The notes: generated from the sequence alone by a model not told the origin. Numbered from the stretch's first letter, positions 1 to 9,383 are shown. The stretch is 64,000 bases of DNA from Vibrio aquaticus (GCF_003970385.1 NZ_RXZH01000008.1:62001-126000); one strand, 5' to 3'. Numbers and translations are program-made.

Positions 1-188
1 TCATCGAATCATTTAAAAACGACGAGCGCGGCGTAACAGCAATCGAATACGCAATCCTTGGTGTATGTATGTCAGCCGTTGTCCTTGCTGTGTTTAATGA
101 TGCTCTATTCAAAGCACTAAACGACGCAGTAGCAACAATCTCTTCTAACATCGGTAAAGCTAACTCTACGCCAGCAATTTCAGGCTAG
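1..188 (+). CDS. flp: Flp-type pilin, 5' end cut off by the window
   Basis: The open frame runs from base 3 to a TAG at 186-188. It encodes the C-terminal 61 residues of a Flp/Fap-type IVb pilin, the major subunit of the Tad pilus. The visible prepilin processing site is ERG followed by VTAIEYAI: cleavage after Gly is expected, with the Glu-Tyr pair that marks Flp pilins five to six residues into the mature protein. A hydrophobic helix follows, then a short polar tail ending in ISG. Only the first few leader residues lie outside the window. The stop codon overlaps the start of the prepilin peptidase gene by one base, so pilin and processing enzyme are linked in one operon. Confidence 0.93.
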   Translation, partial: IESFKNDERGVTAIEYAILGVCMSAVVLAVFNDALFKALNDAVATISSNIGKANSTPAISG

Positions 189-625
189 TGAACTTAAATC
201 TGTGGTGGCTAGTTGCGTTAGCCGCCATGGCTTTGATAGCCAGTTATCAGGACGTAAGACAAAGAAAAATACCCAATGGAGTGGTGACAATTATCGCTCT
301 GCTGGGTGTTTTTTTTGTCTTTTTTTATGGTCGATACACGCAGCTTTATTTACCCATCGTGGTGTTAGTGGTTGGCGCTCTCTTGTTTAAGTTCAACATT
401 ATGGCAGCCGGAGACAGCAAACTCTTGGCAAGTTTCAGCCTGATGATATCGCCTCACTATTTTCTACTGACCGTGTGTCTCATTTTAATTGCAGGTGGAA
501 CCTTAGCTATAACCCAATGGATTTTAAGTCGAGTGACTGGAAATGCGCAGTGGGTAACTAAAGGGGTGCCGTATGGATTACCCATTTGTTTAGGAAGCTT
601 ATTAGGTATAGCTGCATCGTTGTAG
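188..625 (+). CDS. tadV: Tad prepilin peptidase TadV/CpaA (A24 family)
   Basis: This 145-residue inner-membrane aspartyl protease should process Flp pilin and the TadE/TadF pseudopilins. Several hydrophobic segments span most of the length. The two expected catalytic aspartates are visible in SYQDVRQRKIPN (about residue 22) and AAGDSKLL (about residue 75, the GxGD position). It lacks the N-terminal methylase domain of PilD-type enzymes, as is usual for TadV. The start is a GTG whose first base is the last base of the upstream stop codon, suggesting translational coupling to the pilin gene. The next gene follows after eight bases. Confidence 0.92.
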   Translation: MNLNLWWLVALAAMALIASYQDVRQRKIPNGVVTIIALLGVFFVFFYGRYTQLYLPIVVLVVGALLFKFNIMAAGDSKLLASFSLMISPHYFLLTVCLILIAGGTLAITQWILSRVTGNAQWVTKGVPYGLPICLGSLLGIAASL

Positions 626-633
626 GTTAATCA

Positions 634-1422
634 ATGAATTCAAAAATCATTCTTGGTTTAGCGTTTGTCGCTATATCTATTGGGCTTTATGGGGTGACTA
701 ATGCCACACCCAAGCAGCCAACGAAACCGGAACTGCCGGTTACTGCAGAAGTATCGTACAAGGTTTGGCGCTTAAAGCATGAACTGGCGAAAGGGGAAAA
801 AGTAACGCGAACGGATCTAATGATTGAACATCTACCGCAAGCGAAAGCCGCATTAGTTGGGATTGATGAGGACGCCGCTCTTGATTGGGAGAAGTCATTT
901 TTCGCCGTTCGTGATTTAACAATGGGTGAAATCGTCACTGAATCAGTGCTGACGTCACCGGGTGACAATGATTACCTACAAACGGTTCTTAAACCTGGAT
1001 TCGTTCCTTATAACGTGACGGTTCCAAGTGAAGATGTGTTAGGTGGCACTATCAGTGTTGGGGATTGTGTTGATATTTCGGTGTTATCCGCACCAAAACA
1101 AAATCTATCAACACAAGAAACAGTATCGGATATTCAACATCTTTCGATGACGCCATTGCTCGCGCAAATCCCGGTATTAGACATGGTGTCGAAAGAAAAA
1201 TCGGTCAGTGCATTAACAAGCAAAACAGCCACTGAAGTGACTTTGGTTTTGCAAGTGACCAACCAACAACTCGCTAAGTTAACTGTCGCAAGACGTATTG
1301 CTGAAATCGCTGTTCACCACTCAATGGGTGAAGAATACGCAGATGATCTTCAAGCCGACTCGTCAGACATTATCCCTGTGAACAGTAGTAGCGAAGGTAT
1401 TCGCGAGTTTCGTTTTGAGTAA
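634..1422 (+). CDS. rcpC: Tad pilus assembly protein RcpC/CpaB
   Basis: A 262-residue periplasmic protein that works with the RcpA secretin. An N-terminal hydrophobic segment (about residues 5-22) anchors or exports it. A SAF-like domain follows, visible as the region with HELAKGEKVTRTDL near residue 55, and then a RcpC-type domain with a cluster of beta-strand stretches (VLGGTISVGDCVDISVL, and TLVLQV-like strands near residue 200). Length and gene order, directly between the peptidase and the secretin, match the Tad operons of other proteobacteria. The ATG is nine bases after the previous stop, with TAGG as a weak ribosome site. Confidence 0.88.
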   Translation: MNSKIILGLAFVAISIGLYGVTNATPKQPTKPELPVTAEVSYKVWRLKHELAKGEKVTRTDLMIEHLPQAKAALVGIDEDAALDWEKSFFAVRDLTMGEIVTESVLTSPGDNDYLQTVLKPGFVPYNVTVPSEDVLGGTISVGDCVDISVLSAPKQNLSTQETVSDIQHLSMTPLLAQIPVLDMVSKEKSVSALTSKTATEVTLVLQVTNQQLAKLTVARRIAEIAVHHSMGEEYADDLQADSSDIIPVNSSSEGIREFRFE

Positions 1423-1431
1423 AGGTTGAAC

Positions 1432-2751
1432 ATGAAAAAAACAATAACAAGTCTATTGCTAGTCTGCCTTATTCCTTTTTCTGCTTGGGCGAAGAGCACG
1501 GTCAACTTGAGCCAGGGTGAGGCTAAAACGTTCTCGGTGAAAGGAGACATCGCGTCAGTCTTTATTTCAGGTAAAAACGTCGCTGATTACCAAGTTATCG
1601 ATAAGCATAAAGTCGTGGTGTTTGGTAAGAATATTGGTGAAGCGTCGCTCATTGTATTTAACACCGATGGCGCAGAAATGCTTAACCGAGCGTTAATCGT
1701 CAACAAAAGTTACCGCGCTATCGAGCAGCAAATTGCAGTGCAATACCCGAACGTGAATATTTCAGTTTCAGGTATTAGTGACAAAGTTGTTCTGAGCGGT
1801 GAGGTAAGCACCGAGCAAGAAAAAGACAACATCTATCAACTAGTGGGTGAACTGCTAGGTATTAAGTCATCTGTTACTGGGTTTGATATGCCTGATGCTG
1901 ATGACGAAGACATCAATATCAGCTTTATGGATAAGCTGAACTACCCAGGGGTGGTGAACAACATTGAAGTGAGTGCGACCAAGCAAGTGAATGTGAAGCT
2001 GACCATTGCTGAAGTGTCTCACTCATTCATGCAGGAGTTTGGCGTCAAAATGGGTAGCGGCGGTGATGCCGGGATCTTCGTGGATCAGCTGACCAACTTT
2101 AGCGCGAGCGACATTGTCTCGGTTATTTCAGCCGTTGGTGGCGATACAGTTGGCCAAGTGTTAGCAGAGCCAAATCTATCGGTAATCTCAGGTGAAAAGG
2201 CGAGCTTCTTAGTTGGCGGTGAATTACCGGTTGTGACGACCAGCAATAACGGCTCAAGCGTTGAATACAAAGAGTTTGGTGTTCGCTTAGACATGATGGC
2301 AAAGGTGCTGCGTGACGACAAAATCAAGCTTGCACTGACTCCAGAAGTGAGCTCGTTAGACAAGCAATACACCACGGACGCTTATGACATGCCAGCGCTG
2401 CACACACGCAGAGCGCAAACCACCGTTGAATTAGGTGATGGCCAAAGTTTTGTACTTGGTGGGTTGCTCAATAGTGAAGAACGAGAGTCTTTAACTCGCA
2501 TTCCGTTCATTGGAGATATTCCAATCCTAGGAAGCTTGTTCCGTCATACGGGCACTGAGCGTAAGAAAACCGAACTTGTGATTGTGGCTACGGTGAACCT
2601 AGTTCAGCCAATCAAGGCAAACCAGATTCAGCTACCAAGCATGAAGAAAACGAGCACATTGCAACGCTTTTTTGCTTTAGACAGTAACTATGAGCAATCA
2701 CAACAGAAATGGGCAGACGAAGTGTTATCTGCTGGGGGATTTAGCCAATGA
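1432..2751 (+). CDS. rcpA: Tad outer-membrane secretin RcpA/CpaC
   Basis: A 439-residue outer-membrane secretin that forms the exit channel for the Flp pilus. It has a cleavable signal peptide (hydrophobic to about residue 20), then an N-terminal pilus-related secretin domain and a BON-like stretch (GEVSTEQEKDNIYQLV), and a C-terminal secretin core with the hallmark pattern VLAEPNLSVISGEKASFLVGG and GQSFVLGGLL. I use the ATG at 1432 because AAAGG lies six bases upstream; an in-frame TTG two codons earlier is less likely. Its end overlaps the next start by four bases (ATGA), implying coupled translation. Confidence 0.93.
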   Translation: MKKTITSLLLVCLIPFSAWAKSTVNLSQGEAKTFSVKGDIASVFISGKNVADYQVIDKHKVVVFGKNIGEASLIVFNTDGAEMLNRALIVNKSYRAIEQQIAVQYPNVNISVSGISDKVVLSGEVSTEQEKDNIYQLVGELLGIKSSVTGFDMPDADDEDINISFMDKLNYPGVVNNIEVSATKQVNVKLTIAEVSHSFMQEFGVKMGSGGDAGIFVDQLTNFSASDIVSVISAVGGDTVGQVLAEPNLSVISGEKASFLVGGELPVVTTSNNGSSVEYKEFGVRLDMMAKVLRDDKIKLALTPEVSSLDKQYTTDAYDMPALHTRRAQTTVELGDGQSFVLGGLLNSEERESLTRIPFIGDIPILGSLFRHTGTERKKTELVIVATVNLVQPIKANQIQLPSMKKTSTLQRFFALDSNYEQSQQKWADEVLSAGGFSQ

Positions 2752-3221
2752 AATCAGTAATTGCAGTTATCGCTTTAGCCACAACACTTGCTGGGTGCGC
2801 CGACCATATCGCTGAGTCGAGAGGCACTCATATTGAAGTCGTGCCAACAACTTACCAGTTTGAGCTAAACACCGTTGAGACGAAAACAGTCTCAGCGCGA
2901 GTTGATCAGTTTGTTGCGAAATACCCTCAGCTTGCGCATAACGCCAAATGGGTGATTTCAACCAAAGGCAAACACGGTGAAGTCCTGTATTCAAGTGCGA
3001 AACAACAACTGGAATCACTTGGTATTTCAACGAGTCGCATTGAACATCAAGTGCAAAGCCACAATGCGAGATTTGAATTTCGACTATCAGCAACGATAAA
3101 CCAAACCAAGCTGGAAGTTTGTCACCAAGAGCAAGTGGGCCGATATGGCTATGGCTCATTAGGATGCACAACTGATGTCAACCGATGGCAGTCCATGGTG
3201 AATCCACATAACGCAATGTAA
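2748..3221 (+). CDS. RcpB/CpaD-like Tad lipoprotein
   Basis: A 157-residue predicted lipoprotein. The signal peptide ends in the lipobox LAGC (Cys about residue 17). The remainder has mixed alpha/beta composition without a catalytic motif. Its place, overlapping the secretin gene and preceding tadZ, is that of RcpB or CpaD, the small outer-membrane-associated partner that stabilises the secretin. The sequence itself is poorly conserved, so the name rests on lipobox, length and position. About 40 bases separate it from tadZ. Confidence 0.72.
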   Translation: MKSVIAVIALATTLAGCADHIAESRGTHIEVVPTTYQFELNTVETKTVSARVDQFVAKYPQLAHNAKWVISTKGKHGEVLYSSAKQQLESLGISTSRIEHQVQSHNARFEFRLSATINQTKLEVCHQEQVGRYGYGSLGCTTDVNRWQSMVNPHNAM

Positions 3222-3261
3222 TCGCAAACGCACTGTAATTAACGTCAACTGAGGCATTATC

Positions 3262-4491
3262 ATGTTTGATTTAGTCGATAAGTTAAGTCGCACAGAAACA
3301 AAGAAAACAACAAAATCGAGCCACTGTGCACTGTTTTATCAATCTCAACTATGTAACGCATTGGTTCAAAAAGCATTTCGCTTTGAAGGATTTGAAGAGC
3401 CAATAAGCTTTACTAACGAAGCAAAAAGCTACGATAAGCTAGAAGTACACCCCGATGTCGAAGTGGTGTTTATTGAGCTAAACCAAAGCAGCAATGTCGC
3501 TGAAGATGCAAAGCAGTTGGTTCATAGTTTACCGACTCATCTTTCGGTCATCATCATTGGTAACGAAGATGCGATCTCGACAATACGTGCTCTGAAAGAA
3601 CAAGGTTTGTACTACCTGTTCTGGCCTGCAAACGAAGCAGAAGTGATGGACTTCTACCGCAACGTCGCTCGCAACCACGAACAGAAGCAAGGTGTTGGTC
3701 GAAACCGCAAAGCGAAGCAAATTGCGTTTATGGGCGTAAAAGGCGGTGTAGGTACATCGCTGGTGGCTTGTGAAGTCTCTCGCTCTTTAGCGAAACATCA
3801 TAACGCAAGCACGCTACTGATTGATCACACCTATACGGGCAGCAACATTGACGTGATGCTTGGCCTAAAACGTTTCAATAAACGCAGCGTACAAAAAGGC
3901 ACTTTGGTGTCAGGTATTGATAGCGATATCGCATTGAGCTTGGTACAGAACATCGAAAAACATTTGTCGATTCTGGCTGTTGAGTCTGACGAATTCAGTC
4001 GCCAAGAGTTACACCAATACACGCAAGCGCTGAAAAAACAGGTCATCCAGAACAACACCTTTATCGTTGAAGATTACTCGCATACTGCAACAACCAATGA
4101 AGAGTTTGAACGCGCTATCGAAGGCATCAACGTTCTAGTTTTGGTGTTTGACGCGACGGTTTCGTCACTTCGCGAATTGAACCGCATTAGTGCAGAGATT
4201 GAACTGCGTTACCCAGAATTGAAAATGTTGACGGTAATGAACCGTTCTCGACCAGACAACGCCGCATCGATCAACGAAGCGGATGTAGAGAAATACTTCG
4301 GCCGTAAAGCCGATGCGCAATTGGTATTCGATTTCAAAGCTAACCAATATCTACTTCAAGGCGAATTGATCAGCGACACGCGCTCAGAAATGAAACGTGG
4401 ACTGCAAAACTTAGTGGCGCTTCTAGTGGGTGACAAAGTTGAGCCTCAAAAAGGATTTACACTGCGTAGCCTTTTGGCTCGTAAGGGGTAA
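3262..4491 (+). CDS. tadZ: Tad polar-localisation ATPase-like protein TadZ/CpaE
   Basis: A 409-residue cytoplasmic protein with an N-terminal receiver-like domain (residues about 15-140) and a C-terminal MinD/ParA-fold domain that positions the Tad machine. The deviant Walker A is seen as KGGVGTS near residue 158: the signature lysine is present but the usual second lysine (KGGVGKT) is replaced by Thr, a known trait of some TadZ proteins linked to weak or absent ATPase activity. A Walker A-prime-like stretch LLIDHTYTGSNIDVML follows. The gene ends six bases before tadA. Confidence 0.9.
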   Translation: MFDLVDKLSRTETKKTTKSSHCALFYQSQLCNALVQKAFRFEGFEEPISFTNEAKSYDKLEVHPDVEVVFIELNQSSNVAEDAKQLVHSLPTHLSVIIIGNEDAISTIRALKEQGLYYLFWPANEAEVMDFYRNVARNHEQKQGVGRNRKAKQIAFMGVKGGVGTSLVACEVSRSLAKHHNASTLLIDHTYTGSNIDVMLGLKRFNKRSVQKGTLVSGIDSDIALSLVQNIEKHLSILAVESDEFSRQELHQYTQALKKQVIQNNTFIVEDYSHTATTNEEFERAIEGINVLVLVFDATVSSLRELNRISAEIELRYPELKMLTVMNRSRPDNAASINEADVEKYFGRKADAQLVFDFKANQYLLQGELISDTRSEMKRGLQNLVALLVGDKVEPQKGFTLRSLLARKG

Positions 4492-4496
4492 GCGAG

Positions 4497-5780
4497 ATGG
4501 AACAGTCACAACAAGTTTACCTTACTCTGCGCCGACAAATCTTTGATGCGTTAGACGCCAGTGTTGTTGAGAGCCTTTCACGACAAGAGCTAGAAGCTCA
4601 GTTAGCGAATGCGGTCGATATGCTCGTGAGTCGCGAACAGCTGCCAGTCTCTTCACTGGCAAAGTCTGAATATGTGACAAGCCTAACGCATGAATTGGTC
4701 GGTTTAGGGCCACTGCAAATCTTGATGGATGATGATTCGATCACAGACATCATGATCAATGGCCCGAAACAAGTCTACATCGAGCGCAATGGTTTAGTTG
4801 AACAAGCGCCGGTTCGATTTATTGATGAGCAACAGCTGCTGGATATTGCGAAGCGCATTGCGAGCCGAGTTGGACGCCGTGTTGATGAATCATCGCCAAC
4901 GTGTGATGCAAGATTGGAAGATGGTAGCCGTGTGAACATTGTGATTCCACCGATTACCTTAGACGGAACTTCAATCTCGATTCGTAAGTTTCGTCAGCAA
5001 AGTATCGGCTTCGAACACCTGGTTGAATACGGTTCATTAAGTATGGAAATGGCCGCTATTCTGCAAATTGCAGCTCGTTGTCGCCTAAATATTTTGGTTT
5101 CTGGCGGTACAGGTTCAGGTAAAACGACGTTGCTTAATGCCTTGTCGCAACATATTTCAAATGGCGAACGCATTGTCACCATCGAAGATACGGCTGAACT
5201 TAGGCTGCAGCAGCCTCATGTGGTTCGTATGGAAACGCGCAACAAAGGCGTAGAAGGAACGGGGGCGATCACTTCGAGAGATTTGGTGATCAACTCTCTG
5301 CGTATGCGACCAGACAGAATCATTGTCGGTGAGTGTCGTGGTGGCGAAGCTTTCGAAATGCTTCAGGCTATGAACACTGGCCATGATGGCTCGATGTCAA
5401 CGCTGCACGCCAATACGCCTCGCGATGCGTTAGCCCGTGTCGAGTCGATGGTGATGATGGCAACCAACAACTTACCCCTAGAGGCGATTCGCCGCTCAAT
5501 TGTGAGTGCCGTGGACTTAGTCGTTCAAGTTAGCCGCTTACACGATGGCTCAAGAAAGATCATGAGCATTACTGAAGTGGTCGGGATCGAAGGGGAGAAC
5601 GTGGTGCTTGAAGAGCTGTTTGCGTTCAAAGCTGCTCAAAGTGGCGATGACGGCCGTATTCAAGGCGAGTACACCACTTCAGGGGTTATGGCTCGTTCGG
5701 CGCTGTTTGAGAAAGCGCGTTTCTTTGGGGTTGAGCAGCAGCTCAGTCAGGTTATCGAAGCGATGACCATGAATATCTAG
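4497..5780 (+). CDS. tadA: Tad pilus motor ATPase TadA/CpaF
   Basis: A 427-residue secretion ATPase of the CpaF/VirB11/GspE family that powers Flp pilus assembly from the cytoplasmic face. It carries a clear Walker A (SGGTGSGKTTLL, about residue 202), an Asp box region (VTIEDTAELRL), and a Walker B with His box (RPDRIIVGECRGGEAF and GSMSTLHANTPRDAL). The N-terminal domain contains LGPLQILMDDDSITDIMING, typical of CpaF proteins. All catalytic elements look intact. The ATG is preceded by GGGGTAAGCGAG, giving a good ribosome site. Confidence 0.96.
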   Translation: MEQSQQVYLTLRRQIFDALDASVVESLSRQELEAQLANAVDMLVSREQLPVSSLAKSEYVTSLTHELVGLGPLQILMDDDSITDIMINGPKQVYIERNGLVEQAPVRFIDEQQLLDIAKRIASRVGRRVDESSPTCDARLEDGSRVNIVIPPITLDGTSISIRKFRQQSIGFEHLVEYGSLSMEMAAILQIAARCRLNILVSGGTGSGKTTLLNALSQHISNGERIVTIEDTAELRLQQPHVVRMETRNKGVEGTGAITSRDLVINSLRMRPDRIIVGECRGGEAFEMLQAMNTGHDGSMSTLHANTPRDALARVESMVMMATNNLPLEAIRRSIVSAVDLVVQVSRLHDGSRKIMSITEVVGIEGENVVLEELFAFKAAQSGDDGRIQGEYTTSGVMARSALFEKARFFGVEQQLSQVIEAMTMNI

Positions 5781-5789
5781 TGAGTGCTT

Positions 5790-6707
5790 ATGTATTGGTT
5801 AATTATCATCGGTGGCGTGGCGTTGGTGTTTGCCGCGTTGCTTCCAGAGCGCAATAACGCAGCGAATGATTATCTAGAACAAACGAAAGCCGGACACCAC
5901 AACAAGGTTACTTTCAGTCAGCAAGCGTTCAACATCGCAAGCTTGTCAGACAGAAACCTAAGACAAAAATTGCTTCTACGTTGGGATAACTTGCAGCGTC
6001 AATTAGGCAATATGGCAACATTGAAAATTGTGCTATTCACCGTGTTAGCGATTGTCGCTGCGAGTGTGATTAACACGTCGATGATTCGGTTGCCCTTTTG
6101 GGAGGTGTTGCCTTTCGCGGTGATAGCAGCATGGACGTGGGGCTATCTCTTCTTACAAAAGCGAGAGCGAAAACATTTTGAAGAAACATTCCCTGATGCG
6201 TTGAACATGCTAGCCAGTTCCCTGAGCGCTGGTGAGAGTATCGGCCGAGGTATCACGTATGTCGGCCAGAAATTGGAAGGGGAAGTGGGTAAAGAGTTTA
6301 AGTTGATGAGCGAACGCCTCAACTTAGGCGAACCGATTGATGAAGTGTTTCGTAAATCGTGTCGTCGATTTCCGTACCCATCGTTTCATTTCTTTGTGAT
6401 TACTTTACGAGCCAACATGCAACGCGGTGGTCAGCTAAAAGAAGTGATGTCTCGTTTAAATAGACAAATGTTCGAGGCGAGAGCGGTAGAAAGAAAGAAA
6501 TACGCGCTGACCTCGGAAGCACGTATCTCGGCCAAGATAGTCGGCGCAACGCCATTTTTCTTCTTGTTCATACTGCAGTTTTTGAGCCCAGAAAACTTTG
6601 AATTTGTCATGTTCCACCCTGAAGGAAGACCAATCCTTTATTACATGGTGAGCAGCGAAGCGATAGGCATGTTCATCATTTGGATGTTAATGAAGAAGGT
6701 GAAGTAA
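5790..6707 (+). CDS. tadB: Tad inner-membrane platform protein TadB
   Basis: A 305-residue polytopic protein of the GspF/T2SSF family that forms the inner-membrane platform with TadC. It has an N-terminal transmembrane segment, a central pair of membrane helices (about residues 75-125), a cytoplasmic T2SSF domain containing FPDALNMLASSLSAGESIGRG, and C-terminal helices. I chose the ATG at 5790 because TGAG lies upstream at suitable spacing; a GTG at 5784 is possible and would add two residues. Its stop codon shares one base with the start of tadC. Confidence 0.92.
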   Translation: MYWLIIIGGVALVFAALLPERNNAANDYLEQTKAGHHNKVTFSQQAFNIASLSDRNLRQKLLLRWDNLQRQLGNMATLKIVLFTVLAIVAASVINTSMIRLPFWEVLPFAVIAAWTWGYLFLQKRERKHFEETFPDALNMLASSLSAGESIGRGITYVGQKLEGEVGKEFKLMSERLNLGEPIDEVFRKSCRRFPYPSFHFFVITLRANMQRGGQLKEVMSRLNRQMFEARAVERKKYALTSEARISAKIVGATPFFFLFILQFLSPENFEFVMFHPEGRPILYYMVSSEAIGMFIIWMLMKKVK

Positions 6708-7612
6708 TGAGTGACCATTATAGCTCGACTGATCTGGAACTGTTTTTAGCATGGAGCGGAATAGCTTTTGGGCTGTTCATCATTGTCTACTGGTTGATTG
6801 TGAAAATTCAGCACAGACGCCGCATTGCCGCATTAGCAAAACACAATCAGTTTGTGGCGAGCAAAAAAGCGACCAAAGCGGAACTGTCGAGCTGGCTGCA
6901 ACCCGTGACGTCGATCTTGTCGACATCGGAAGATGAAGTTGCAGTCCGATTTTCGAACGCAGGCTTTAAGAATACCCGCTATTCGCACCTGTTTATGCCG
7001 ATCAAATACGGCGCTTTGGTGCTAGGGGAGCTGGCGATTGGTGGGGCGTTTTACTTCTTTGATGGTAAAACCAATCACTGGATCGCGGCAGCTGGCGCGT
7101 GGGCAATGTTAGCCATCGCAGGGCCAGACATTATTTTAGATTCTATGGCTAAGGCTCGCCAAAGAAGAATCTCAAAACAGATGCCGTACCTAATTGATTT
7201 GATGGCGATCTGTGTTCAAACCGGTATGACGATAGAAGCGTCAATGAAATACCTAGCAATAGAGATTCAAGGCTTCAATAAAGAGCTGGCTGAAATGCTA
7301 GATAAGACCAACCAGCGTGCGCGCATCATTGGTATGGAAAAGGCATTAGAAGAGTTATACCAAAAAGTGCCGTCATCAGAGATGCGCAGTTTTGTGATGA
7401 CACTGAGCCAAAGTATTCAACACGGCTCATCAATCTACAGCATGTTAACGACATTAGCCGGAGACATCCGTGAAGTGCAGATGCTGGAACTGGAAGAAGA
7501 GATAGGGAAGTTAGCCGCTAAGATGTCGATCCCATTGATCGTATTCATCTTAATCCCGATTGTTTTCGTAATCGCCGCACCTGGCGTGATGAGGTTAATG
7601 CTCAATGTTTAA
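6707..7612 (+). CDS. tadC: Tad inner-membrane platform protein TadC
   Basis: A 301-residue second T2SSF-family platform protein. Membrane segments lie at the N-terminus (about 15-35), in the middle (about 95-140) and at the C-terminus; the cytoplasmic domain has the typical MPYLIDLMAICVQTGMTIEA stretch. The start is the ATG overlapping the tadB stop (TAATG), with GAAGGTGAAG upstream; a longer in-frame opening inside tadB has no ribosome site. The gene overlaps tadD by eight bases. Confidence 0.92.
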   Translation: MSDHYSSTDLELFLAWSGIAFGLFIIVYWLIVKIQHRRRIAALAKHNQFVASKKATKAELSSWLQPVTSILSTSEDEVAVRFSNAGFKNTRYSHLFMPIKYGALVLGELAIGGAFYFFDGKTNHWIAAAGAWAMLAIAGPDIILDSMAKARQRRISKQMPYLIDLMAICVQTGMTIEASMKYLAIEIQGFNKELAEMLDKTNQRARIIGMEKALEELYQKVPSSEMRSFVMTLSQSIQHGSSIYSMLTTLAGDIREVQMLELEEEIGKLAAKMSIPLIVFILIPIVFVIAAPGVMRLMLNV

Positions 7613-8384
7613 TAAAGCGATTGTTGTTTCTCTTACTCTTATTCTAACGGCTTGCAGTTCAACTCAATCAAGTTGGCAAAAAGACGAATCGAAAGAGGCC
7701 ATTTACAACCAAACCAATAATCACGTTGCGTTAACTGAACTCTACAAAGGTCAGCTGAAAGATCATGACTCCGCTGAGGTCCGAGAAAAGCTGTCAGCAA
7801 GCTACTTAGCGATGGGTGATGCTGAGTCTGCGCTGTTCTACATCATGCCAGTCACGAAAGAGAAATCGGCTAGTGCAGAAAGCCACCTGATTCAGTCGAA
7901 AGCTTACGGCGAAATGGGGCAGTATCCAGCGGCCATCAGTAGTGCGAAAAAGGTGTTAGCGAAAGATTCTGACAATGCGGAAGCTGAGAACTTACTCGGC
8001 ACTTTCTATGGTTACAGCTACCAATACGACTTGGCGAAAAGCTACTTTGAACGCGCTCGTAAGCACTTTTACGATGAAGCAACCATCACCAATAACCTTG
8101 CGGTGTTGGATATCGCACAAGAAGAGTATGAATCAGCGGCCAAGCGTCTATTGCCCCTGTACAAACGTGGTCAAGTTAATGATCAGATGATGGCGAACTT
8201 AACCCTGAGCATGGCAAAGCTGGGCCAATACCCGTTTGTAGAGTCGGTATTGAGCGATCGTTACAGCAAGCATCAGATCCAAAAAATCTATCAGTCATTA
8301 CGCGAACATAAGCCGTATTCGCCAGAGAGCCGTGCATTGAGCATTAACAACGTTCAACACTCTGGAGCTGCCAATGCGAGCTAA
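7605..8384 (+). CDS. tadD: Tad TPR lipoprotein TadD
   Basis: A 259-residue predicted lipoprotein with lipobox LTAC near residue 17 and several tetratricopeptide repeats in the central part (for example residues about 55-190, with helices containing SASYLAMGDAESALFYI and AENLLGTFYGYSYQYDLA). TadD proteins are needed for Tad pilus secretin and pilus biogenesis as periplasmic or outer-membrane scaffolds. It overlaps both neighbours (tadC and tadE), fitting one transcript. Confidence 0.88.
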   Translation: MFNKAIVVSLTLILTACSSTQSSWQKDESKEAIYNQTNNHVALTELYKGQLKDHDSAEVREKLSASYLAMGDAESALFYIMPVTKEKSASAESHLIQSKAYGEMGQYPAAISSAKKVLAKDSDNAEAENLLGTFYGYSYQYDLAKSYFERARKHFYDEATITNNLAVLDIAQEEYESAAKRLLPLYKRGQVNDQMMANLTLSMAKLGQYPFVESVLSDRYSKHQIQKIYQSLREHKPYSPESRALSINNVQHSGAANAS

Positions 8385-8859
8385 GCAGAAAGGCGTGGCC
8401 AGTATTGAATTTGCGATAGGTTTTTTTGCCTTTTGGTTGATGTGCATGGCTTGGGTTGAGATGAGTTACATCTCTTATATCTCAGCGATTAACGATTTAG
8501 CGATCTCTGAAATTACTCGAACCGCCAAGAAAGGTTCGGATAACTATATGGATGCGGTTCATGAGGTTCTGCACAGAGAAGACAGCATTTGGAACCAAGT
8601 TGTGGATGGTGATGATTTTCAAGTCACCATTCAGTATGTCGAAAGCATCAAAGACTTAGTTAATGTGGACGAGATATGCAGCAAAGTCGACGTCGATGAG
8701 AGTGCTGAGTGTGGCAATCCCGACCATGCAGCGTTAGCTATTTATCGAATCAATTATCGCTTCAAGCCTATTTTTAGTTACTTCTTTACGACTCAAGACT
8801 TAATGAGCCGTGAAATGATCGTGGTGCAAGAATATGAACGTTCGCAATTTGAAGTCTAA
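8374..8859 (+). CDS. tadE: Tad pseudopilin TadE
   Basis: A 161-residue minor pilin-like protein. The N-terminus shows a prepilin site, KQKG then VASIEFAIGFFAFW, with Glu at position five after the predicted cleavage and a hydrophobic helix after it, so it should be processed by TadV. The rest is a periplasmic domain with two cysteines (CSKVDVDESAEC) that may form a disulphide. It overlaps tadD by 11 bases and tadF by 26 bases. Confidence 0.87.
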   Translation: MRAKQKGVASIEFAIGFFAFWLMCMAWVEMSYISYISAINDLAISEITRTAKKGSDNYMDAVHEVLHREDSIWNQVVDGDDFQVTIQYVESIKDLVNVDEICSKVDVDESAECGNPDHAALAIYRINYRFKPIFSYFFTTQDLMSREMIVVQEYERSQFEV

Positions 8860-9382
8860 GCAACGCGGCACTTTCAGTATCGAGTTTGCCATTGTTGGTG
8901 TGTTCTTTAGTGTGCTATTGGCGTTCAGTGGGGACGTCATTATCAAGCTTTCAGTAAAGGGAAAGTTGGACAGGCTTTCTTACTCACTGGTTAACGTAGT
9001 GAAAGAGCGTACTCAACTTTATGGTGCTGAATACGAGTTGGATGCCAAGGAAGTGAATGACGTGAATCAGCTGGCGGTGAACTCTTTAAAACGAACCTTT
9101 GGTGCGTTTGATGAAAGCAAATACGGTCTGCTAGTGGAAGAGCTGAGTTTTAAATCGGTTGGTGAGCCGAATCCTGTGATTGCACTTAGCCGTGGCAGTG
9201 TGAGTTGTCATGTCGGTGAGTCGATAGACAAGTTAGAGCATTTAACGGTAGTGAGTAACCGAGGTCGAGAAATGCCGCTTTATCGCGTGACATTGTGCTA
9301 CGAAACCGACAACTGGATTGGTGACATTTTGGGGACGGAATTTACCCACGTCATGTCTGATTCTGTCGTGATTGGGAGATAA
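8834..9382 (+). CDS. tadF: Tad pseudopilin TadF
   Basis: A 182-residue minor pilin-like protein. The predicted prepilin site is KQRG then TFSIEFAIVGVFF, again with Glu five residues after the cleavage point, followed by the hydrophobic helix. Two cysteines occur in the C-terminal half (SVSCHVG and VTLCYET). Processing by TadV and partnership with TadE are inferred from family knowledge. It starts inside the end of tadE and ends directly before tadG. Confidence 0.87.
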   Translation: MNVRNLKSKQRGTFSIEFAIVGVFFSVLLAFSGDVIIKLSVKGKLDRLSYSLVNVVKERTQLYGAEYELDAKEVNDVNQLAVNSLKRTFGAFDESKYGLLVEELSFKSVGEPNPVIALSRGSVSCHVGESIDKLEHLTVVSNRGREMPLYRVTLCYETDNWIGDILGTEFTHVMSDSVVIGR

Positions 9383-9383
9383 C

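Noticed and set aside
687..968. Long reading frames opposite to rcpC and other Tad genes
   Set aside because: They lie fully inside well-supported genes, have no ribosome sites and encode low-quality, Ser/Pro-rich sequences without family features.
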